A stretch of 64,000 nucleotides of DNA. Source: Dyella_A sp049445995. GTDB lineage: Bacteria > Pseudomonadota > Gammaproteobacteria > Xanthomonadales > Rhodanobacteraceae. Where the stretch lies: NCBI RefSeq assembly GCF_049445995.1, contig NZ_JBMSDZ010000001.1:124001-188000 (forward strand). Reading direction: 5' to 3'. The position numbers were made by a program, and so were the translations under genes. Position 1 is the stretch's first letter, and each line of letters opens with the position of its first letter. The notes under the pieces are model-generated. The model did no database searches. It was not told the origin of the DNA and worked only from the letters and a program-made list of their open reading frames with translations. Shown piece after piece: positions 1-8,602 of the stretch.

Positions 1-759
1 GCCGTTCTTGTCGAAGCGGCGGGTGCGATCGGCCAGCACCTGCTCCAGCGTGGCCTCGCCGATGCTGCCGCCATCGGCCAGCTCGGCGGCGATTTCCAGC
101 AGGGTGAGCGCACGGCGCACGTCGCCGTCGGCGGCCTGGGCGATCATGCGCAGCGAGGGGTCGGGCACTTCCAGCTGCAGCTCGCCCAGGCCGCGTTCGC
201 GGTCGGCCAGCGCGCGGCGCAGCGCCTGCACGATGTCGTCCACCGACAGCGACTCCAGCACGTGCACGCGGCAGCGCGAGAGCAGCGCCGAATTCAGCTC
301 GAACGAGGGGTTCTCGGTGGTGGCGCCGATGAAAAGGATCACGCCGCGCTCGATGTGCGGCAGGAAGGCGTCCTGCTGGGCCTTGTTGAAGCGGTGCACC
401 TCATCCACGAACAGCACGGTGCGCCGCCCCTGGGCGAAGTTGGTCTCGGCCTCGGCCAGCGCCTTGCGCACATCGGGCAGGCCCGAGAGCACCGCCGAGA
501 TCGCCTTGAACTCGGCCTCGGCATAGCGCGCCACCAGCAGGGCCAGCGTGGTCTTGCCGCAGCCGGGCGGCCCCCACAGCACCATCGAGTGGATCTTGCC
601 GGCCTCCAGCGCACGGCGCAGGGCCTTGTCCGGGCCGACGATGCGCTGCTGGCCCACGATCTCGTCGAGGCTGCGCGGGCGCATGCGTTCGGCCAGGGGT
701 CTGAGCGTGTCGAAGTCGGTGAACAGACCGGCAATGGGCGGCGCGACTGAGCGTGGCAT
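1..759 (-). CDS. rarA: Replication-associated recombination protein A (RarA/MgsA), 5' part
   Basis: AAA+ ATPase of the clamp-loader group that acts at stalled replication forks. The gene runs off the left edge, so only the first 253 of about 440 expected residues are seen. Visible motifs are a Walker A (GPPGCGKT, residues 63-70), a Walker B with the RarA signature FVDEVHRFNK, and the sensor-like stretch GATTENPSFELN. The ATG at 759 is the first in-frame start, and no upstream in-frame ATG follows a stop. In E. coli rarA lies directly downstream of lolA, but here an 8.3-kb block separates them. Family assignment is firm. Confidence 0.95.
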   Translation of the reverse strand, partial: MPRSVAPPIAGLFTDFDTLRPLAERMRPRSLDEIVGQQRIVGPDKALRRALEAGKIHSMVLWGPPGCGKTTLALLVARYAEAEFKAISAVLSGLPDVRKALAEAETNFAQGRRTVLFVDEVHRFNKAQQDAFLPHIERGVILFIGATTENPSFELNSALLSRCRVHVLESLSVDDIVQALRRALADRERGLGELQLEVPDPSLRMIAQAADGDVRRALTLLEIAAELADGGSIGEATLEQVLADRTRRFDKNG

Positions 760-819
760 GCCGCCATGATACGGCATAGCCAGCCACCGCCGGCCCGCGC
801 CAGCTCAAGCCGCACGCGC

Positions 820-1608
820 TCAGCGACGCGCCGATCGACCCCCGAAGGCATGAAAGTGTGACGGGGGCGCGAGGCGCGCACGCACTGCCTCGAACAGCGG
901 ACTGACCTGGGCCGGCTCCTGCAGATGACGACTCACGGCCACCGCGGCCAGTTGCGCCACTTCCATCGGTAGCGGTGATGCGGCCCCGGACCAGAATGCC
1001 AGCTCGAGGGTTCCCAATCGCTCGCTGCCGTCCATGTGCGGCAGCATTTCCGCAAGGACGGCTTGGCGCAGGTCGTTCTCTGCTGCACTGTGACTTGGCG
1101 CAAGCATGAGCCGGAATGCACGCTGATTGGAGTTCTTGAGATAGGTGTCATAGGCCGTCAGGCAGCCCGAGAACAGCGAGCGGTGACGCATCGCATCGGT
1201 ACCCTGCCCTTGCCCCGGTTCGTGTTCCACGACGGCTGCCGCGAAGCGCACCGGCAGGCGCCGGATGAGCGTGGCCACGGTGCTCTCGGCGGCGCCCCAT
1301 TCGCGTTCAAGCGGCCCGCTCAACTGCGGCGCCACCTGTTGCATCCAGGATGAACCCAGCACCGGATTGGACATGGACAGGCCATTGCGCACGGCCCGCA
1401 AGGCCGCGACCGCCTCGGCGAGCATCGACCACGCAGCGGGCATCGTGGGCCAGCACAGGATTTGCACGAACACGTTCTTTGCGGCGGTCTGACCCACGAA
1501 GGCCACGTGTTCGGGGGCCAGCCCGGTCATCGACGGCGGCGCGGCCTTGCCTGCAGCGGCCGCTGTCTGCCGCGTTGGCCGCCGGGCGTACTCAGCGTGC
1601 CCGGGCAT
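820..1608 (-). CDS. Hypothetical protein, predicted mostly helical
   Basis: An open frame of 262 codons from the ATG at 1608, or 279 from the ATG at 1659. I do not recognise a family. The protein looks soluble and helix-rich, with no signal peptide, membrane span, cysteine cluster or P-loop. Its 5' end overlaps the 3' end of the ribbon-helix-helix gene by 17 bases from the chosen start, or 68 from the longer one. A third start at 1530 would avoid overlap but has a poor ribosome site. The overlap and shared strand suggest one transcript with the regulator. Function is unknown; the reading frame is probably real because it is long and coupled. Confidence 0.5.
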   Translation of the reverse strand: MPGHAEYARRPTRQTAAAAGKAAPPSMTGLAPEHVAFVGQTAAKNVFVQILCWPTMPAAWSMLAEAVAALRAVRNGLSMSNPVLGSSWMQQVAPQLSGPLEREWGAAESTVATLIRRLPVRFAAAVVEHEPGQGQGTDAMRHRSLFSGCLTAYDTYLKNSNQRAFRLMLAPSHSAAENDLRQAVLAEMLPHMDGSERLGTLELAFWSGAASPLPMEVAQLAAVAVSRHLQEPAQVSPLFEAVRARLAPPSHFHAFGGRSARR

Positions 1609-1819
1609 GTGGATTCCCGGATGTGGGCGTGGATTTTTCAGCGGGATCGTTCTCGGCATGCCAGGGGCGTCCCGAGCGCTGCTCGATATAGTCCCGGATC
1701 AGCCGCCGCACGACCTGCGACGGTGTGGCGTCCTCGCCCGCACACAGTCGCTCGAAGACGGCCTTCTTGCGCGGGTCGATCAGGATGGTCAGGCGGGCCG
1801 TGCGATTTTCTGTTGGCAT
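1592..1819 (-). CDS. Ribbon-helix-helix (CopG/Arc-type) transcriptional regulator
   Basis: A 75-residue protein with the layout of a ribbon-helix-helix DNA-binding protein. A short basic beta strand (residues 7-13, ARLTILI) is followed by two helices separated by a turn (KKAVFERLCAGEDATPSQVVRRLIRDYI). The C-terminal 25 residues are polar and probably disordered. Such proteins bind DNA as dimers of dimers at short inverted repeats and usually repress their own promoter. A perfect inverted repeat lies 37 bp upstream of the start (1856-1874), between this gene and the divergent hydrogenase-like operon. A longer frame from 1867 would run through that repeat, so the start at 1819 is preferred. Confidence 0.75.
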   Translation of the reverse strand: MPTENRTARLTILIDPRKKAVFERLCAGEDATPSQVVRRLIRDYIEQRSGRPWHAENDPAEKSTPTSGNPHARAR

Positions 1820-1835
1820 ATGTGTCTCATCAGTC

Positions 1836-1863
1836 TTACACTGGAAGCAACTTGTATGATAAT
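1836..1863 (+). promoter_or_regulatory. Candidate sigma-70 promoter of the hydrogenase-like operon
   Basis: TTACAC at 1836-1841 and GATAAT at 1858-1863, spaced by 16 bp, resemble a -35/-10 pair (4/6 and 5/6 matches). It points into the operon that begins at 1950. The -10 lies inside the inverted repeat at 1856-1874, so a bound repressor would block it. The AT-rich patch stands out from its GC-rich surroundings. Prediction by eye only. Confidence 0.35.
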
Positions 1864-1874
1864 ACATTTATCAT
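1856..1874. promoter_or_regulatory. Perfect 7+5+7 inverted repeat, candidate operator
   Basis: ATGATAA-TACAT-TTATCAT is a perfect 7-bp inverted repeat with a 5-bp spacer. It sits in the 130-bp region between the divergent ribbon-helix-helix gene (start 1819) and the hydrogenase-like operon (start 1950). Size, symmetry and position fit an operator for the adjacent regulator, possibly controlling both directions. Binding is inferred, not shown. Confidence 0.5.
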
Positions 1875-1949
1875 GGTAACCACACAAAGGCCGGTCCTGA
1901 CCAGCTGCCGCCCGGCCAGCGGCATGCCCGCGCCAGGGATACGGCAGCG

Positions 1950-3962
1950 GTGAGCACACTGGGAATCACCACGCCGCTGGCACTGCTGCTGGATCTCGTC
2001 GCCGCGTGGTTGCTGGTGGGTGCGCTTGGCCTGGTCGAGCCCAATCGCATCAGATGGGTCGCGCGCACCCTGTTTCCGCTCGGGGCACTGGCGGCGCTCG
2101 GCGTCGCCGGCATGGGTGCGCTGGCGCTGACGACAAACTTCGCCGTGCAGAGCGCCGTGCTTCCGCTCGGATTGCCGGATCTGCCGTTCCACGTGCGACT
2201 GGATGCATTGTCCGGCTTCTTTCTGCTGCTGCTGGGCAGCGCGGGTGCAGGGATCTCGATCTTCGCCGCCGGTTATTTCAGGCAAGGCGAAGGCACCGCC
2301 CCTGGCCTGCTCTGTCTGCAGTACCACGTGTTTCTGGCCAGCATGGCGATGGTCATCGTGGCCGACGATGCCTACCTGTTCATGGTGGCCTGGGAAACCA
2401 TGGCTCTGAGCTCGTATTTTCTGGTGACCACCCAGCATCGGTTGCCGGAGATCCGGCGCGCCGGCTTCCTCTATCTGCTGATGGCCCATGTGGGCGCCCT
2501 CGGAATCCTGCTGTGCTTCGGAGTGCTGCATGGCGGCAGCTGGCAAATGACCTTTGCTGCGATGCGCGGCACCACGCTGGCGCCGGCCTGGGCCAGCGTG
2601 ACCTTCGTGCTGGCCTTGTTCGGGTTCGGCGCCAAGGCTGGCCTGGTACCGCTGCATGTCTGGCTACCAGAGGCCCACCCTGCGGCGCCGTCGCCGGTGT
2701 CGGCGATGATGAGTGGCCTGATGCTCAAGGTCGGGGTGTATGGACTGTTGCGGGTCAGCCTGGACCTGCTGCACATGGGGCCGTGGTGGTGGGGTCTGCT
2801 GACTCTCGGGCTCGGCCTCGTCACCGCGTTGTATGGCGCGATCTTCGCAGCGGTGCAGACCGACATGAAGCGTCTGCTGGCGTATTCCTCGATCGAGAAT
2901 ATCGGGCTGATCTTCGCCGGCGTCGGGCTGGCCTTGCTGTGCCGCAGCTTTGACATGCGCCTGCTGGCGGCACTGGCACTGGCCGCGACGCTGATTCATG
3001 CGTTCAATCATGCGTTCTTCAAGAGCCTGCTGTTCCTCGTCACCGGATCGGTCATGCACGCCACCGGCGAGCGCAGCCTCGGCAAGCTCGGCGGGTTGAT
3101 CCGCTACATGCCATGGGTGGCAGCGCTGGCCCTGATCGGTTCGCTGGCGATCGCCGGGCTGCCGCCGCTCAACGGGTTCGTCTCCGAGTGGCTGCTGCTG
3201 CAGGCGTTTCTGCAGACGCCGCACATTCCGCATGCGTTCCTGAACATGATCGTGCCGCTGGGCGCGGCGATCGTGTCGCTGACCGCCGCGCTGGCCGGCT
3301 ACGTGATGGTGAAGTTCTATGGCGTGATCTTTCTCGGCCAGCCGCGCGAACCTTCGCTGGAGCGAGCACACGATGCCGGCTGGCTTGAGCGGATCGGCCT
3401 GGGCTGGCTGGCACTCGGCTGCATCCTGATCGGCGTGTTTCCCCAGGTGGCGCTGGATGTGGCGGGCCGCATCACCCAGCCACTGGTCGGGGCGGCCGTG
3501 CAACGGGGACCGTCGCCGTGGTGGATGACTCCGGTCGCCTCGAACCAGGCGTCGTACAGCGGCTTGTGGCTGTGGCTGGGCCTGCTGCTCGTGATCGGCG
3601 CCACTTTCGTGCTCGTGCGCCGCTTCTACCATGGCCGCGTTCGCCGAACGCCGGCATGGGACTGCGGCTACCCGTGGCAGACGCCGCGCATGCAGGATTC
3701 CTCCGAGGGTTTCGGCCAACCGATCCGCCATCTGTTCGGCCCGGTGTTCCGGATGGAGCGCGAGCTGCCGTCGCCCGCCGATACCCAGCCGCAGTATCGC
3801 GTGAAGGTCGAGGAACGCTTCTGGCATGCGCTTTACCTGCCACTGGCCCGGCTGGTGCAGCGCATCGCCGAACGCGTGACGATCCTGCAGGGCGGACGTC
3901 TGGCGATCTACCTGCTTTACAGCTTCATGACGCTGCTGTTGCTGCTGGTGTGGGTGCTATGA
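1950..3962 (+). CDS. hyfB: Hydrogenase-4 subunit B-like proton-translocating membrane protein
   Basis: A 670-residue polytopic membrane protein of the NuoL/NuoM/MrpA family, closest in layout to HyfB/HycC. About 14-16 hydrophobic helices are visible, with the channel signature around residues 120-260. This includes the conserved Glu in AWETMALSSY and the Lys in GFGAKAGLVPLHVWLPEAHPAAPS. The C-terminal extension has a soluble stretch (CGYPWQTPRMQDSS) and a last transmembrane helix, as in HyfB. Start is GTG with a GGGA-like site upstream. Its stop overlaps the next start by 4 bp (ATGA), so translation is coupled. It should be a proton-pumping arm of the complex encoded at 1950-9115. Confidence 0.9.
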   Translation: MSTLGITTPLALLLDLVAAWLLVGALGLVEPNRIRWVARTLFPLGALAALGVAGMGALALTTNFAVQSAVLPLGLPDLPFHVRLDALSGFFLLLLGSAGAGISIFAAGYFRQGEGTAPGLLCLQYHVFLASMAMVIVADDAYLFMVAWETMALSSYFLVTTQHRLPEIRRAGFLYLLMAHVGALGILLCFGVLHGGSWQMTFAAMRGTTLAPAWASVTFVLALFGFGAKAGLVPLHVWLPEAHPAAPSPVSAMMSGLMLKVGVYGLLRVSLDLLHMGPWWWGLLTLGLGLVTALYGAIFAAVQTDMKRLLAYSSIENIGLIFAGVGLALLCRSFDMRLLAALALAATLIHAFNHAFFKSLLFLVTGSVMHATGERSLGKLGGLIRYMPWVAALALIGSLAIAGLPPLNGFVSEWLLLQAFLQTPHIPHAFLNMIVPLGAAIVSLTAALAGYVMVKFYGVIFLGQPREPSLERAHDAGWLERIGLGWLALGCILIGVFPQVALDVAGRITQPLVGAAVQRGPSPWWMTPVASNQASYSGLWLWLGLLLVIGATFVLVRRFYHGRVRRTPAWDCGYPWQTPRMQDSSEGFGQPIRHLFGPVFRMERELPSPADTQPQYRVKVEERFWHALYLPLARLVQRIAERVTILQGGRLAIYLLYSFMTLLLLLVWVL

Positions 3963-4912
3963 CAGCCATCGCTTACGCATGGCAGCTGGGCGAGTGCCTG
4001 CTGGCGATCGCCCTCGCGCCGTTGTTCGCCGGCTGGGTCGGGCAATGTCGTGCCTGGCTGCAGAACCGATCCGCACCGCCGCTGTGGCAGCCCTACAAAG
4101 TATTGCGCAAGCTGTTTCACAAGAACGCGGCGCTGGCCACGCATGCCTCCTGGCTGTTTCGCTCGGCACCCTATGTGGTGTTTTCCACCATGGTGGTGGC
4201 GGCTGCGATCATTCCCTCGGTGACCACCGATCTGCCGCTGGCCCGCGTCGCCGACGCGATCGCGCTCGTCGGTGTGTTCGCGACCGGGCGCGTCTTCATC
4301 TCGCTCGCGGCGATGGATGTCGGCACGGCGTTTGGCAGCATGGGCGCGCGACGCGAAATGATGATCGGTTTTCTGGCCGAGCCGGCGCTGCTGATGGTGC
4401 TGTTCTGCGCCTTCATGACGTATGGCAGCACCGCACTGCCCAGCGTGGTGGAAGGTGCGTTGAGCCGGCACGCTATCGTGCTGCATCCGAGCCTGTTCTT
4501 TGCCGGCGTGGCATTCGTGATGGTGCTGCTGGCCGAAAATGCCCGCTTGCCGGTCGACAACCCGTCAACTCATCTCGAGCTGACGATGATCCATGAAGCG
4601 ATGATCCTGGAATATTCGGCGCGCCATCTGGCACTGCTCGAATGGGCCTCGTGGCTGAAGCTGTTCAATTACGCCTGCATCGGCTTCGCGCTCTTCCTGC
4701 CCTGGGGTATCGCCCTGCATGGTGCCGGTATCGGCCTGCTGGCACTCGCCATCGGCACGCTGCTGGTCAAGCTCGTCATCGCCGGGGCCGCGCTTGCCCT
4801 GTTCGAGACCCTCTCGGCCAAGTTGCGGTTGTTCCGTGCGCCGGAGTTCCTGACCATGGCGTTCCTGTTCGCCGTGCTCGGTCTGCTCGTCTACCTGCTG
4901 CTGGGAGCCTGA
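3959..4912 (+). CDS. hyfC: Hydrogenase-4 subunit C-like (NuoH-type) membrane subunit
   Basis: A 317-residue membrane protein of the NuoH/HycD/HyfC family, which anchors the hydrophilic arm and forms the entry side of the proton pathway. It has about eight hydrophobic helices. The family signatures QPYKVLRKLFHK near residue 45 and AENARLPVDNPSTHLELTM near residue 195, with conserved charged residues, are clear. The ATG at 3959 overlaps the stop of the upstream gene. Longer frames upstream run through that gene and are rejected. Length matches HyfC. Confidence 0.9.
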   Translation: MTAIAYAWQLGECLLAIALAPLFAGWVGQCRAWLQNRSAPPLWQPYKVLRKLFHKNAALATHASWLFRSAPYVVFSTMVVAAAIIPSVTTDLPLARVADAIALVGVFATGRVFISLAAMDVGTAFGSMGARREMMIGFLAEPALLMVLFCAFMTYGSTALPSVVEGALSRHAIVLHPSLFFAGVAFVMVLLAENARLPVDNPSTHLELTMIHEAMILEYSARHLALLEWASWLKLFNYACIGFALFLPWGIALHGAGIGLLALAIGTLLVKLVIAGAALALFETLSAKLRLFRAPEFLTMAFLFAVLGLLVYLLLGA

Positions 4913-4916
4913 GCCC

Positions 4917-5582
4917 ATGGCCCCGTTGAGCTTCGCCACTCAGGTCGTGCAGGTGCTCGCGGGCACCCTGCTGCTGATCTCGTTCGCCATGATGGCCGAG
5001 CGGCGTAGCCGCCGGCTGCTGATCCTGCTGGTGTGGCAGGGCGCGATGCTGGTTGCCTCCACCGTGCTGGTAGCCGCCTCGGCCCATCTCACGCACCTGT
5101 ATTACTCGGCCGCGCTGACCCTGCTGCTCAAGGTGTGCCTGTTGCCATGGATCCTGTTCCGGCTGATGCGCAAGCTGGGCATCGAACGCGACAACGAGCC
5201 GCTGGTCAACGTGCCCACCCTGATGCTGGTCGGGCTGGGCCTGGTGATCTTCGCGTTCGGGCTGGCGCAGCCGGTCACGGCGCTGGCCACGACGGTGCTG
5301 CGGCACACGTTGGGGATCGCCCTGGCGGTGATCCTGCTGTCGTTCCTGATGATACTGGCCCGGCGCAAGGCGTTCACCCAGGTGATCGGTTTCCTGTCGC
5401 TGGAAAACGGGCTGTTTTTCGCCGCCACCAGCACCACCTACGGCATGCCGATGGTGGTGGAACTGGGCATGGCACTGGATCTGCTGGTGGCCGTCTTCAT
5501 CTTCGGCATCTTCTTCTTCCATATCCGGGAGCAGTTCGACAGCCTCGATCTCGACCAACTCGAATCTCTCAGGGAGAATTGA
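4917..5582 (+). CDS. hyfE: Hydrogenase-4 subunit E-like membrane protein
   Basis: A 221-residue membrane protein resembling HyfE, whose C-terminal half is related to NuoK (MnhC). About seven hydrophobic segments are visible. The run from residue 150 onward (FLSLENGLFF, then GMALDLLVAVFIFGIFFF) contains the conserved glutamates typical of the NuoK-like part. It starts 4 bp after the preceding stop. In hydrogenase-4-type complexes this subunit links the antiporter-like subunits to the NuoH-like one. I see no truncation. Confidence 0.88.
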   Translation: MAPLSFATQVVQVLAGTLLLISFAMMAERRSRRLLILLVWQGAMLVASTVLVAASAHLTHLYYSAALTLLLKVCLLPWILFRLMRKLGIERDNEPLVNVPTLMLVGLGLVIFAFGLAQPVTALATTVLRHTLGIALAVILLSFLMILARRKAFTQVIGFLSLENGLFFAATSTTYGMPMVVELGMALDLLVAVFIFGIFFFHIREQFDSLDLDQLESLREN

Positions 5583-5583
5583 C

Positions 5584-7038
5584 GTGGAGATTCTGCTGGT
5601 CTTGGGATGTCCGCTGCTGGGTGCGGCGCTGCTCGCCGCCGCCGGGGCGAAACGCCATGCCGCCGAGGTCAGCGTGGTGGTCAGCCTGGCCACCTTGCTG
5701 GCAGCCGCGGCACTGGTGGCGCGGGTCATCCGGCACGGCCCGATAACCGCCTGGGACGAAGAGTTCTTCATCGACCCGTTCAACGTGTTTCTGGTGGCGC
5801 TGACTGCACTGGTCGGCTTCACCACCGCCATCTTTTCACGGCCGTACATGCGCATCGAGGCAAACCAGGGTCGGCTCACGCCGGCTCGGCTGCGGCTGTA
5901 CCACAGCATGTACCAGCTGTTCATGGCGGCCATGTTGCTGGCACTGACCACCAACAACATGGGTTTCATGTGGGTGGCGATGGAGATGGCCACGCTGTCG
6001 ACCGTGCTGCTGGTTTCGCTGTATCGCACGCGCGCCAGCATCGAGGCCGCCTGGAAGTACTTCATCCTGTGCGGCGTCGGCATCGCGCTGGCGCTGTTCG
6101 GCACCGCGCTGCTGTACACCGCCGCCGAGGATCTGCTCGGGGGCGAAGGCATGGGCGCCCTGCTGTGGACCCATCTCGACGCCGTCAAGGGTCAGCTGGA
6201 ACCGCGCGTGATGGGCATGGCGTTCGTCTTCCTGCTGGTCGGCTATGGCACCAAGGTGGGCCTGGCGCCGCTGCACAACTGGCTGCCGGATGCGCATGCC
6301 GAGGGTCCGACACCGGTCTCGGCGGTGCTCTCCGGCCTGCTGCTCAACGTGGCGCTGTATGCGGTGATCCGCTGCAAGATTCTCACCGATGGGGCGCTCC
6401 ATTCGAACCTGCCCGGTCACATGCTGATGGGTTTCGGGCTGCTGTCGACCGTACTGGCGAGTTTCTTTCTATGGCGTCAGCGCGACATCAAGCGGCTGTT
6501 CGCCTATTCCTCGATCGAGCACATGGGCATCATCACGTTCGCGTTCGGCATGGGCGGGCCGATCGCGAACTTCGCGGCGCTGCTGCACATGACCATGCAC
6601 TCGCTGACCAAGTCCGCCATCTTCTTTGCCGCCGGCCATGCCACGCAGCTGTCCGGTACACAGCGCATGGACAAGATCCGCGGCCTGCTGGCGATTCATC
6701 CCAGCGTGGGCTGGGGCCTGATGCTCGGCGGACTGGCGATACTCGGCATGCCGCCGTTTGGTGTGTTCACCAGCGAATACCTGATCCTGACCACGGTGAT
6801 GCGCGATCACCCGTGGGCCACGCCCATCCTGCTGATCGCCCTCGCCGTCGCCTTCGGCGCGATCTTCAGTCGCCTGCAACCCATGGTGTATGGCGATACC
6901 GATACCCAACCGCTGCCGCACTCCCCGGCGCTGGTTCCGGCATTCATCCACCTGGGGATCGTGCTCATGATGGGCGTGTACATTCCGCCGGCGCTGGCCG
7001 AGTGGTACCGCCTGGCGGCCCGGCTGATTGGCGGTTGA
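5584..7038 (+). CDS. hyfF: Hydrogenase-4 subunit F-like proton-translocating membrane protein
   Basis: A second antiporter-like subunit (484 residues, NuoN/NuoM-related), matching HyfF in length. It has about 14 helices. Channel residues are visible in VAMEMATLSTVLLVS (Glu), WKYFILC (Lys) and GYGTKVGLAPLHNWLPDAHAEGPTPVSA (Lys), and a later segment has the conserved His/Lys run RLFAYSSIEHMGI. Start is GTG at 5584, one base after the previous stop, with a good ribosome site (AGGGAGA) 7 bp upstream. With the HyfB-like protein it gives the complex two putative proton-pumping modules. Confidence 0.9.
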   Translation: MEILLVLGCPLLGAALLAAAGAKRHAAEVSVVVSLATLLAAAALVARVIRHGPITAWDEEFFIDPFNVFLVALTALVGFTTAIFSRPYMRIEANQGRLTPARLRLYHSMYQLFMAAMLLALTTNNMGFMWVAMEMATLSTVLLVSLYRTRASIEAAWKYFILCGVGIALALFGTALLYTAAEDLLGGEGMGALLWTHLDAVKGQLEPRVMGMAFVFLLVGYGTKVGLAPLHNWLPDAHAEGPTPVSAVLSGLLLNVALYAVIRCKILTDGALHSNLPGHMLMGFGLLSTVLASFFLWRQRDIKRLFAYSSIEHMGIITFAFGMGGPIANFAALLHMTMHSLTKSAIFFAAGHATQLSGTQRMDKIRGLLAIHPSVGWGLMLGGLAILGMPPFGVFTSEYLILTTVMRDHPWATPILLIALAVAFGAIFSRLQPMVYGDTDTQPLPHSPALVPAFIHLGIVLMMGVYIPPALAEWYRLAARLIGG

Positions 7039-7050
7039 TGGGATGACAGC

Positions 7051-8595
7051 ATGACTCTCGATCTGCTTCAGCAGGAAGGCGGCCGGTTACCCGCCAATGT
7101 GCCGGCGCAGCATGTGCTGGTCGATGCCGCGCAATGGATGGCAAACGCACAGCGTCTGCATGAACAAGGCAGCAGCCTGCTTGCCTTGTGGGGCGCCGAT
7201 GACCACGATCGCGACGGTGTTTTTCGGGTGTTCGCCGTCTTCCTGCTGCCCGATCGGGTCGTCGTGCTGGAGCACGCCCTGGCCGGCGGCACGCTGGGCT
7301 ATCCCGCACTGACCCGCTGGTTCGCGGTCGCCGATCGGTTGCAGCGTGCCGTATACGATCTGCTGGGCTTGGTGGCCGATTCGGGCGATACCCGGCCGTG
7401 GCTTCGCCATGGCGGGTGGCCCGAGAACTGCTTCCCGTTGCGCCGGGACGTTGCTGCGGCGACCACCTATCCGGGTCAACCGCGGCCCTATCCCTTCGTG
7501 CCGGTCCAGGGCGATGGCGTGCACGAGATCGCCGTGGGCCCGGTGCATGCCGGCACGATCGAGCCGGGGCATTTCCGCTTTTCCGTGGTGGGCGAGAAAG
7601 TGCTGCGCCTGGAAGCGCGCCTGGGCTACACCCACAAGGGCATCGCCAAACGCTTCGAGAACCTGCCGCTGCAGGAAGGCCATCGTCTGGCGGCACGGAT
7701 TTGCGGCGACAGCACCGTGGCGTTTTCCTGGGCCTACTGTGCCGCGCTGGAGGCGATCGCGGGGATCGAACTGCCACGTCGCGCCGCGTCCCTGCGCGCA
7801 CTGGCGCTGGAGCGCGAGCGCCTGGCCAACCATTTGGGTGATCTGGGCGCGCTGGGCAACGATGCCGGCCTGGCCTTCGGCCTGATGCAGTTCTCTGCCC
7901 TGAAGGAGCGGCTCGTGCGGCTGAACCAGGACGTGTTTCGGCAGCGCTACCTGTTCGACTACGTGGTTCCCGGCGGCGTCGCCGTCGATCCGGAGGTACG
8001 GGCGGTGCGGGCCATGCTCGATGAAGTGGCGATGCTCGAGCTGGCTATGCCTGCGCTGCGTGCCATCTATGAAAACCACGCTGGCGTGCAGGATCGTTTC
8101 CGCGATACCGGTGTGCTCAGCCCGGAGTTGGCCAGGGCACGGGGGGCACTGGGCCTGGTTGGACGTGCATCAGGTATCGCGCAGGATCTGCGCATCGACC
8201 TGCCATGGCCACCTTACGATCGTCTGCGCCCCAACCCGACGCTGGCCACCGGCGGCGACGTGGCCGCCCGCGCCCTGCTGCGCTTCGATGAAGTCATGGA
8301 GTCGCTGCGGTTGTGCCGCTCGCTGCTCGAAACACTTCCGCCCGGATCAATCGAAGCGATCATACCGGCGGCGGAGCCCGGTCGACTCGGCATCGGCCTC
8401 ATCGAAGGCTGGCGCGGCCCGGTGCTGATCGCCCTGGAAACGGCGGCGGATCAGCGCGTGCGACGCTGCCACGCACATGATCCCTCGTGGCAGAACTGGC
8501 CATTGGTCGAGTACGCGATCATCGGCAACATCGTGCCGGACTTCCCGCTCATCAACAAATCGTTCAACCTCGCCTACAGCGGCCCCGACGGGTGA
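7051..8595 (+). CDS. hyfG: Hydrogenase-4 large-subunit-like protein (NuoC-NuoD type) lacking NiFe ligands
   Basis: A 514-residue fusion of a NuoC-like N-terminal domain (about 1-150) with a NuoD/NiFe-hydrogenase large-subunit domain, as in HyfG/HycE. Family features are present (EPGHFRFSVVGEKVLRLE, LGYTHKGIAK, ERERLANHLGDLG). Group 4 hydrogenases bind NiFe through two Cys-x-x-Cys pairs. Here the first motif reads RICGDS (Cys 218 kept, second Cys replaced by Ser) and the C-terminal motif reads DPSWQN (477-482), with neither Cys. The protein should not hold a NiFe site. It fits the energy-converting hydrogenase-related (Ehr) group. No hydrogenase maturation genes are nearby. Confidence 0.88.
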   Translation: MTLDLLQQEGGRLPANVPAQHVLVDAAQWMANAQRLHEQGSSLLALWGADDHDRDGVFRVFAVFLLPDRVVVLEHALAGGTLGYPALTRWFAVADRLQRAVYDLLGLVADSGDTRPWLRHGGWPENCFPLRRDVAAATTYPGQPRPYPFVPVQGDGVHEIAVGPVHAGTIEPGHFRFSVVGEKVLRLEARLGYTHKGIAKRFENLPLQEGHRLAARICGDSTVAFSWAYCAALEAIAGIELPRRAASLRALALERERLANHLGDLGALGNDAGLAFGLMQFSALKERLVRLNQDVFRQRYLFDYVVPGGVAVDPEVRAVRAMLDEVAMLELAMPALRAIYENHAGVQDRFRDTGVLSPELARARGALGLVGRASGIAQDLRIDLPWPPYDRLRPNPTLATGGDVAARALLRFDEVMESLRLCRSLLETLPPGSIEAIIPAAEPGRLGIGLIEGWRGPVLIALETAADQRVRRCHAHDPSWQNWPLVEYAIIGNIVPDFPLINKSFNLAYSGPDG

Positions 8596-8602
8596 TGCCA
8601 GC

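Noticed and set aside
1836..2657. A 273-codon minus-strand frame covering the operon start
   Set aside because: Gln/His-rich antisense of the HyfB-like gene with no family features.
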